From the NCBI RefSeq assembly GCF_003946575.1, contig NZ_RHOP01000002.1, positions 124,001-188,000 on the forward strand: 64,000 bases of DNA, given 5' to 3'. The notes beneath the pieces are model-generated. The model was not told the origin of the DNA. It saw only the letters and a list, made by a program, of their open reading frames with translations, and searched no databases. The DNA is from Companilactobacillus jidongensis (GTDB lineage: Bacteria > Bacillota > Bacilli > Lactobacillales > Lactobacillaceae). Below are positions 58,555-64,000 of this stretch, in pieces. Positions within the stretch are counted from its first letter, which is position 1. The number at the start of each line of letters is the position of its first letter. The position numbers were made by a program, and so were the translations under genes.

Positions 58555-59150
58555 TCCTTATGCTCCCTCCAATCTATGAATTCTCGATAAATCCCACGCG
58601 CAAGCTGGGAATATGTGAAGACGTTGTAATATAGTGCAATTACTAATACATAGAATACCAATCTTCCGATGACTGAGTGAGCTAAGAAAAATGATTGTCC
58701 ACCAGCAAAATGAACGATTGTGATAACTACAATTAATCGTAATACGTTGCTTAAATAAATATAGATTAATCCGAAAACAGCGTAGAACACCTTTTCCTTA
58801 CGTTTGTACATTGGGAAAAACACGACCAAAGAAACAAACGCACATGTTTCAATAATTCCTGAACATTCATAGTCGATCGACATAACTACGGGATTGTTAC
58901 TGTTAGTTATGTACACTAATCCTGTTTTTAGCATTACTGTACTCCATTTGGTGATGTGACTGAACAGGTCGACACCATGGATTACAGCGTGGGTAAAAAA
59001 CCAGACCCAGTACGGCTGGCTGATTGCTGTGAGGATAAAGAAAAGTCCAGCACTGCCGACAATGAAGAAGAAAGCAGATAGCTGGGCTCGCTTTAGTACT
59101 GACAACATATACAGCCATACTACTATTCCAAGTAGTATGTATACGTTCAT
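58551..59150 (-). CDS. xrtG: Exosortase G (XrtG)
   Basis: 199 aa, about six membrane helices. The exosortase triad is present: Cys96 (YECSG), Arg138 (NVLRL) and His158 (AHSVIG). Exosortases are membrane transpeptidase-like enzymes that process C-terminal sorting signals. This form is recalled from in silico surveys of Gram-positive bacteria. The putative substrate gene lies immediately upstream (37-bp gap). The ATG at 59150 has only a moderate upstream site (AAATTAATGGG-like). Confidence 0.9.
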   Translation of the reverse strand: MNVYILLGIVVWLYMLSVLKRAQLSAFFFIVGSAGLFFILTAISQPYWVWFFTHAVIHGVDLFSHITKWSTVMLKTGLVYITNSNNPVVMSIDYECSGIIETCAFVSLVVFFPMYKRKEKVFYAVFGLIYIYLSNVLRLIVVITIVHFAGGQSFFLAHSVIGRLVFYVLVIALYYNVFTYSQLARGIYREFIDWREHKD

Positions 59151-59187
59151 TTAACATCAGTCCCATTATTTAATTTATTAAGAAATT

Positions 59188-60381
59188 TTATTTACCTGAA
59201 ATATTTGATTCTTTACGACTCAAATATCCGGCCTTCTTTAATTTGATATAACCGAATCCGGCAATCAATACACCAACTCCCGAAATCAGAATTGGACCTG
59301 TTGAACCACCAGCAGTTGTAACTTTTTCATTACCAATATTAGGATTGTACATTGTAATTGTCTGACCAGCCATATTTGAAATCTTGAACTTAGTTAAATC
59401 AACTTTGAATTCACCAATATTATTTTTACCATCATTCGTAATATATCCATTACCAACTGTGCCATATTGATTACCTTCGTTATAATCGCCACCAGTAAAT
59501 GAAATCGTCTTAGTTTGTCCTGAAGCTACATTAGTATCTTCACTCGACCAAACATAGACCTTCTTACCACCGATATCAAAATTATAATCTCCATAGCCTG
59601 GGAAATTACCATACTTCATTTTGACGTAAACATAGACATAATTGCCATCACTGACCATAGCGGTATAACCGTTATAACCCTCGGTCAACTTCATATTCTT
59701 CCAGTCCTGATATTTACCATCAATATTGATATTCAAATTATCATTAGTATTATCGGCATTCGCATCGGTAGGTGTGTCACCTTTTTCGTTTGTATCACCT
59801 TTATCAGTAATAACCCCGGCATCAGAAGTACTGCTACTACCAACGGCATCAACTGTTGCGCTAACAGAATCAGAACCAATATTAGGGTTAGACATTGAAA
59901 TTTTTTGTCCGACTGCAGAATCAGGAAGATTAAATTTACTTAAATCAACTCTGAATTCAGCAATGCCGTTTCCATCTTCACTGGAAACATAGCCAGTAGC
60001 AACTTGACCGTATTGATCTCCCTCATTCCAATCGCCACCGTTAAAAGTAACTTGTTTAGCGTCGCCAGTATCAACGTTACTAGGGATATTATTCGATGAA
60101 ACATAGTAAGTCTTATTATTAATAGTAAAATTATAGTCACCATAACCAGGTACTTGACCATTCTTCATCTTAACGTAGACATCAACATACTGCCCATCAC
60201 TCTTCATGGCCATGTATCCGCTATAACCCTCAGTTAAGTCGGCATTTTGCCAATCCGAAAAATTACCATCAATGGCAATATTAGAACTAGCATCAACACT
60301 GGTTATAGGTTCTATCAAAGCTACTGAACCAGCCATTCCTAATGACAACGCACCAATCAATAACATTTTACGTAATTTCAT
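59188..60381 (-). CDS. Firmicu-CTERM surface protein, putative XrtG substrate
   Basis: 397 aa. Signal peptide to about residue 31 (SVDASS). Two homologous modules, about 33-180 and 218-353 (both IDGxxxDW, LTEGYxGY, MVSDGNYVYVYVKMK-like, PGYGDYNF, F.GGDxNEG.QYG), separated by a Thr/Asp/Gly-rich linker. The C-terminus has GGSTGP (358-363), a helix (about 364-379) and a basic tail (KLKKAGYLSRK), the Firmicu-CTERM form. IDG-x-DW is reminiscent of CBM9/DOMON-like carbohydrate-binding folds, so the modules may bind sugar; inference. First gene of the xrtG operon on the minus strand. Confidence 0.88.
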   Translation of the reverse strand: MKLRKMLLIGALSLGMAGSVALIEPITSVDASSNIAIDGNFSDWQNADLTEGYSGYMAMKSDGQYVDVYVKMKNGQVPGYGDYNFTINNKTYYVSSNNIPSNVDTGDAKQVTFNGGDWNEGDQYGQVATGYVSSEDGNGIAEFRVDLSKFNLPDSAVGQKISMSNPNIGSDSVSATVDAVGSSSTSDAGVITDKGDTNEKGDTPTDANADNTNDNLNINIDGKYQDWKNMKLTEGYNGYTAMVSDGNYVYVYVKMKYGNFPGYGDYNFDIGGKKVYVWSSEDTNVASGQTKTISFTGGDYNEGNQYGTVGNGYITNDGKNNIGEFKVDLTKFKISNMAGQTITMYNPNIGNEKVTTAGGSTGPILISGVGVLIAGFGYIKLKKAGYLSRKESNISGK

Positions 60382-60547
60382 AGCGTTACATCCCTTCTTT
60401 AAAACTAAAAATCATTCCTCAATTATTTTCTTTATAAATATACTTATACCTAATTATATTTTAACTCATTCGAAAGCAGTGTTAAAGATACTTTAGTTAC
60501 TTATCATGACATAGTCAATACCTATTTAAAAAAATATTTCTAAGTAT

Positions 60548-60575
60548 AAAAAAATGCACATCTTTCGATGTACAT
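60548..60575 (-). terminator. Terminator of the DUF975 gene
   Basis: ATGTACATC/GATGTGCAT 9-bp stem, GAAA tetraloop, T7 on the minus strand. It shields the xrtG operon from upstream read-through. Confidence 0.93.
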
Positions 60576-60595
60576 TCTTATCAAAATTATATTAA

Positions 60596-61402
60596 TTAAG
60601 CAGCTTGTTGATCACTCTTTGCCTTATCTAATTCCGACATCTTAGTATAGAATGCAGCCAGTGTTAATTGCTCATATGGATGCAACCAGATCGACAAAAT
60701 CTCATGTGTCATCAGATTAACGATTTCCCATAAAAAGAACTCAATACAGATAAATAGCAACGTTGTCTTGTGACCACGAATCACGCGGGCGCTTCTGCTG
60801 AAACTAGCAAACGCCATCCGTAATGACCACTTACCAGTCTTGTCCACATCATCCTTGAATACATAAAAACTCTGACTAAACATCAGGAAGAACCAAATGC
60901 CAGGGAGAAGATAAAAACCTAATCCTGCTTCAACGAAAATTCCAAAAAGTGCTGTGATGAATAGCACTGGGAAAAAATAACGATTACTAAAGACTTGCAA
61001 ACTATCCTTGAATGCATTGATCTCATAATCAGGATTACGCATCTTATCGACCATCGTATAGCCGACACCAGCACAAATTAGAACGAAGAAAAATGCAAAT
61101 GCATAAACAACTACATTGCTACCAGGTGTCAAACTCAACGCATACTTCGTAGCAGTACTAGGATCAGTTGCCATTTGTTGTGTAATTGCTGTCAGCTTCT
61201 TACTAGCTTCTTCAGGATTACTCATGCTGACACCAAGTTGTGCCAACCATGAATTATAAATTTGTGTCCCGAAGTACATAGCAATCAGACGCATTAGAAT
61301 CGGAAAAATGTTTAACGCAATGTTACCTTTGATATCTTTGAAAAATGTTTTGTGTGCCATCCTTCTGATTTCTAAGGAAGTAACACGATTATTGTTATTC
61401 AT
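60596..61402 (-). CDS. DUF975 family membrane protein
   Basis: 268 aa. Family landmarks: N-terminal EIRRMAHKTFFKDIKGNIALNIFPIL and the FWFFLMFSQSFYVFKDD-type segment before two more helices, with about six helices in total. Function unknown; members sit in cell-envelope stress regions. The 51-bp gap after DUF4097 and shared strand suggest the same operon. Confidence 0.88.
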   Translation of the reverse strand: MNNNNRVTSLEIRRMAHKTFFKDIKGNIALNIFPILMRLIAMYFGTQIYNSWLAQLGVSMSNPEEASKKLTAITQQMATDPSTATKYALSLTPGSNVVVYAFAFFFVLICAGVGYTMVDKMRNPDYEINAFKDSLQVFSNRYFFPVLFITALFGIFVEAGLGFYLLPGIWFFLMFSQSFYVFKDDVDKTGKWSLRMAFASFSRSARVIRGHKTTLLFICIEFFLWEIVNLMTHEILSIWLHPYEQLTLAAFYTKMSELDKAKSDQQAA

Positions 61403-61453
61403 TAAAATCCCTCACAGTAACGAATATTATAACATATCGTTACCGAGTTACTA

Positions 61454-62383
61454 CTAGTTACCACCGACCTCGATCGAACCATTCGTTGAGTCTACTTTGA
61501 GAAGATTTTCTGAATCAGCATCGTGTTGATAGCTCTTACCTTGGCTTTCACCATAATAAGTGATGCTGCCGTTAATAACAGAGAGATCTACGCCATCAAC
61601 ATTAGTTCCTTTAGCCGAGAAACTACCGCTTCTCATCTTAAAGCTATTCTTTCCTCTCAATGTAGATTGACTGATTTCGGTATTACCACTTCTAGATTCA
61701 ACGGTTAAATTATCCAAAATCCCTTTAGTCATACTCAAATCTATATCACGGGCATTTAGTTTGGAATTTTTAATATTCGATTCAATAAACTCAATCTGAG
61801 AATTAGATGACTCGCTCATTTCGAAGTTTTCAATATCAGATTGTTGGAATTCCAAATAGCTAGAATCCAATTCAATATTTTTAGCATTTTTGATTTGTGA
61901 ATCAACAAAATTCAAACTACCATTCGATCCACTAGAAATTACTAGGTTATCGATTTTGGCTCCATTAACATCCATACCTAATTGATTCATGTTAAGATTC
62001 AATTCTTTTAAAGTAACATTAGCTGGAACAGTGATTGTGATGCTTGGGTTCTTATAACCGGAAACAATGTCACTGTATTTTCCAGATTTATTGCTGGTAA
62101 TATGCAGTGTTTCATCGGAAACATAGAACTCACTACTACGAAGTAAATCACCAACGACGTGAACTTTGTAACTGTTACCTGTTTCAATATTTACACTGTA
62201 TGCATTACCATCAACTTTGACTTTATCAAATTTTTGAACAGTTTCAGTTTTATCAATTTGTCTAGAAATTTTAAATCCATGATCCCATAATACTGTTTTA
62301 TCAGCGCCCATCACTAGTCCAGCACCCACGAGAAGACCACCAATGATGATTAAATATAATCCCGTTACGAAATATTTACGCAT
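61454..62383 (-). CDS. DUF4097 beta-strand repeat protein
   Basis: 309 aa. One N-terminal helix (about 5-25) then repeated short strands with Ser/Asn turns (EIDTS..., FQQSDIENFEMSESSNSQIEFIESNIKNSK) forming a beta-solenoid. Families of this type (DUF4097/putative adhesin) occur with PadR and DUF1700 genes and respond to envelope stress. Starts at the last base of the DUF1700 stop (ATGA overlap). Function not established. Confidence 0.85.
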   Translation of the reverse strand: MRKYFVTGLYLIIIGGLLVGAGLVMGADKTVLWDHGFKISRQIDKTETVQKFDKVKVDGNAYSVNIETGNSYKVHVVGDLLRSSEFYVSDETLHITSNKSGKYSDIVSGYKNPSITITVPANVTLKELNLNMNQLGMDVNGAKIDNLVISSGSNGSLNFVDSQIKNAKNIELDSSYLEFQQSDIENFEMSESSNSQIEFIESNIKNSKLNARDIDLSMTKGILDNLTVESRSGNTEISQSTLRGKNSFKMRSGSFSAKGTNVDGVDLSVINGSITYYGESQGKSYQHDADSENLLKVDSTNGSIEVGGN

Positions 62384-63039
62384 TATTCTTGTCCTCCCTT
62401 ACTTGGTGTTTTTCTGCCATAGAGTAATTTTTTACCGACCCAGCGGAAGAAAATAACCACAATCTGGAATGCCCACTTGAAAATGGCAATTATAATCGGT
62501 ATCAAGAAGAAGTCGATTCCGAGAATTAATAACCCGGCACCAACATAGAATAATGTCGTGGCAAAGGATTGCATAAATACCGATACTCCAACAAATATTG
62601 AACCGACGCCCAGGATTACAGACAAAGCCACTAAGAATACAAACGATAAAATCCCTAAAACTGCAGTAGCCACGATACCAGCTAGTAAAAGAATCAATGC
62701 AATAGCTAATGGAATTGCCACTGGAGTTGCAAATAACCCCAAAATAATCAACCAGATCATGCGCACGTTCTTTTTGGCTTTTTGTTCCGTTGGAATATTA
62801 CCATCATCAACATTTTGATAATCTTCTTCTGACATTTTGATTGAATAATCAGTTAGAACCTTTCTAGCTAGATGTTTAGGTGTTCCCAACTCATTAATGA
62901 TCTTGTCCGAATTATTCAGATCAGCATCTATAATAAATTCTCGATAAAATTCTAAAACATCTTTGCGTTCATCGTCATCTAGTTGACCCAAATAAACTTC
63001 AAGTTCATCGATATATGACTCAACAACTTTAGTTTCCAT
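62383..63039 (-). CDS. DUF1700/HAAS domain membrane protein
   Basis: 218 aa. A cytoplasmic HAAS-like helical domain (about 1-75: ESYIDELEVYLGQLDDDERKDVLEFYREF) is followed by four helices. The HAAS domain typically binds a PadR regulator in the same operon. ATG 63039 follows TGGAGGG and lies inside the 3' end of padR (11-bp overlap), so translation is coupled. Confidence 0.88.
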   Translation of the reverse strand: METKVVESYIDELEVYLGQLDDDERKDVLEFYREFIIDADLNNSDKIINELGTPKHLARKVLTDYSIKMSEEDYQNVDDGNIPTEQKAKKNVRMIWLIILGLFATPVAIPLAIALILLLAGIVATAVLGILSFVFLVALSVILGVGSIFVGVSVFMQSFATTLFYVGAGLLILGIDFFLIPIIIAIFKWAFQIVVIFFRWVGKKLLYGRKTPSKGGQE

Positions 63040-63346
63040 CGTTTCCCTCCAAAATAGCATCCGTGGCTTCTTTTAGTTCATTCCAATTGGAACGGATCCT
63101 AATTAATTCCCCTGTTCCTAATTCAGTGATTTTGTAATAACGGCGATTGCGTCCTTCATAAGCCTGGTCATAAGTTTCCAACCAACCTTCTTTTTTTAAC
63201 CGTCTGAGAATTGGATACATTGTCGATTCTGAAATTGGAAATACCTTCTGTACTTCCCTAGTAATCGCATATCCGTAGTAATCTTCTCGAGTTAACAAGG
63301 ATAGGACTGATCCTTCAAGAATCTCAGTTGATACTTGAATTGCCAT
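63029..63346 (-). CDS. PadR family transcriptional regulator
   Basis: 105 aa, short PadR type: winged helix ILEGSVLSLLTREDYYGYAITREVQ, SESTMYPILRRLKKEGWLET and a C-terminal dimer helix. First gene of the PadR-DUF1700-DUF4097(-DUF975) cluster; probably autoregulatory. ATG with GAGGAGAT upstream; two direct repeats lie at its promoter. Confidence 0.92.
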   Translation of the reverse strand: MAIQVSTEILEGSVLSLLTREDYYGYAITREVQKVFPISESTMYPILRRLKKEGWLETYDQAYEGRNRRYYKITELGTGELIRIRSNWNELKEATDAILEGNDGN

Positions 63347-63364
63347 ATTATCTCCTCATTTCTT

Positions 63365-63394
63365 AATACTATACGAACCATCAATACTATACGA
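63365..63394 (-). promoter_or_regulatory. Direct-repeat operator upstream of padR
   Basis: TCGTATAGTATT occurs twice (63365-63376 and 63383-63394), 18 bp apart, between the probable promoter (TATTAT near 63398-63408) and the padR ribosome site. Fits binding by PadR itself. Confidence 0.6.
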
Positions 63395-63466
63395 CGTATA
63401 ATATCATTGCACAAATAATATAACGTAATCTATAATGTAAGTCAATTAAATTTCACAAATTAATTC

Positions 63467-63495
63467 TTGACAATCGATAATTTTGGCTATATTAT
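63467..63495 (+). promoter_or_regulatory. Promoter of the tandem T-box leader
   Basis: Consensus TTGACA (63467-63472), 17 bp, TATTAT (63490-63495). Start near 63502. Confidence 0.85.
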
Positions 63496-63501
63496 TGTCA
63501 C

Positions 63502-63768
63502 AACATTTAAACACATACAAAAACGACGACAGAAGAGTAGTTCGTTAAGTTGGTTCAGAGAGTTGACGGTGGTGCGAGTCAACCCACTTTGTGAATGAAA
63601 CACATCTGTAAGTTGAATAACTGAAATCTAGTAAGTTATTTCGGTAGTCCCGTTACCACTGAAGTTATGTAATAACTTTATGAGTCTAATATTGTGAGAT
63701 ATTAGAAATCAGAGGTGGTACCGCGAAATTCGCCCTCTTAGTCTTTTTGACTGAGAGGGCTTTTTTTA
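63502..63768 (+). ncRNA. T-box riboswitch, first module (with Stem I)
   Basis: Stem I: base ACAGA/TCTGT, TTCGTT/AATGAA, AAGT-GG/CCCACTT and an apical AGAGAGTTGACGGTGGTGC. The specifier loop reads AAACACA after GAA: CAC (His) by the usual GAA-x-codon-A spacing, or ACA (Thr) one base earlier. T-box core AGAGGTGGTACCGCG (63710-63725, bulge UGGU). Terminator GCCCTCTTAGTC/GACTGAGAGGGC (63732-63760) plus T7. UGGU fits an A discriminator, which argues against tRNA-His. Confidence 0.85.
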
Positions 63769-63877
63769 TACCACCATTGCATAACTTCCTGAGGTTAGTG
63801 TCGCGAGATATTAACGAATCAGAGGTGGAACCACGACACGTCGTCCTCTTAGCAATTTTTGCTAAGAGGATTTTTTT
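63769..63877 (+). ncRNA. Second T-box antiterminator/terminator module without visible Stem I
   Basis: GAGATATTAACGAATCAGAGGTGGAACCACG repeats the 3' part of the first module, with bulge UGGA in place of UGGU. It ends in a perfect terminator TCCTCTTAGC/GCTAAGAGGA (63844-63870) and T7. Only about 75 bases lie between the two terminators, too few for a standard Stem I. Confidence 0.82.
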
Positions 63878-63915
63878 GTAGGTTTTTAAAGATAGATATA
63901 GGGGAGGAAATAATT

Positions 63916-64000
63916 ATGAATTACATTTTTGAAATTTTACCATCGCTGTTGAGTGGTACCGTTATGACATTAAAAATTTTCTTTTGGACGTTGATCTGTT
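63916..64000 (+). CDS. Amino-acid ABC transporter permease, N-terminal fragment
   Basis: 28 codons only. MNYIFEILPSLLSGTVMTLKIFFWTL is typical of the first helix of polar amino-acid ABC permeases (GlnP/HisM/TcyB family; the motif LLxGxxxTLxI). GGGGAGG lies 8 bases upstream. The substrate would follow the T-box specificity (His or Thr as read here). The rest is beyond the window. Confidence 0.8.
   Translation, partial: MNYIFEILPSLLSGTVMTLKIFFWTLIC

Noticed and set aside
63601-63660. Confident His assignment of the final T-box
   Set aside because: CAC fits the usual spacing, but the UGGU bulge does not match the C73 expected for tRNA-His; ACA (Thr) is also possible, so I left it open.

Overview
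This is a low-GC Gram-positive chromosomal segment. Gene content and protein sequence suggest a member of the Lactobacillaceae, most like the Companilactobacillus (former Lactobacillus alimentarius/farciminis) group. The genus is inferred from recalled gene content and was not tested. I saw no prophage, insertion sequence, rRNA operon or CRISPR array. The window opens inside an ABC-F gene and closes inside an amino-acid ABC permease gene.

1-29.5 kb is mostly core chromosome. It holds an ABC-F ribosome-protection gene with an attenuator-like leader, then murA-pyrG-rpoE-DUF1934 on the minus strand. The pyrG leader has the hallmarks of CTP-sensing reiterative-transcription attenuation. Plus-strand genes follow: a LipL-like octanoyltransferase, an HD phosphohydrolase, glpD, a YjbR-like protein and mscL. 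Next come an anion symporter beside a dihydrodipicolinate-reductase-like oxidoreductase, purR-glmU-prs, an LRR/SLAP surface protein, and the classic veg-ksgA-rnmV-tatD-metG block. Small metabolic genes and the fetAB metal-export transporter end this part.

29.5-49.5 kb is richer in surface proteins. There are two tandem WxL-like secreted proteins, a T-box leader ahead of a hydratase, and a MarR/MFS/DUF4811 efflux operon. trpS has its own T-box and lies divergent to helD. An acyltransferase and two tandem sortase-anchored proteins of the choice-of-anchor A type follow.

49.5-64 kb carries a Tet(M)-like GTPase, tRNA-Thr(GGU), a DtxR-family regulator, and an esterase with an AhpD-like partner. 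It then holds a complete exosortase G (XrtG) cassette: a membrane glycosyltransferase, a pterin-synthase-like protein lacking the catalytic cysteine, a family 2 glycosyltransferase, XrtG, and a Firmicu-CTERM surface substrate. A PadR-DUF1700-DUF4097-DUF975 envelope cluster follows. The window ends with a T-box leader that has two antiterminator/terminator modules but apparently one Stem I, upstream of the amino-acid permease.

The strongest candidate for an undescribed system is the XrtG cassette at 55.2-60.4 kb. The next best are the T-box/Ile-rich small ORF/hydratase unit at 35.1-36.3 kb and the double-module T-box at 63.5-63.9 kb.
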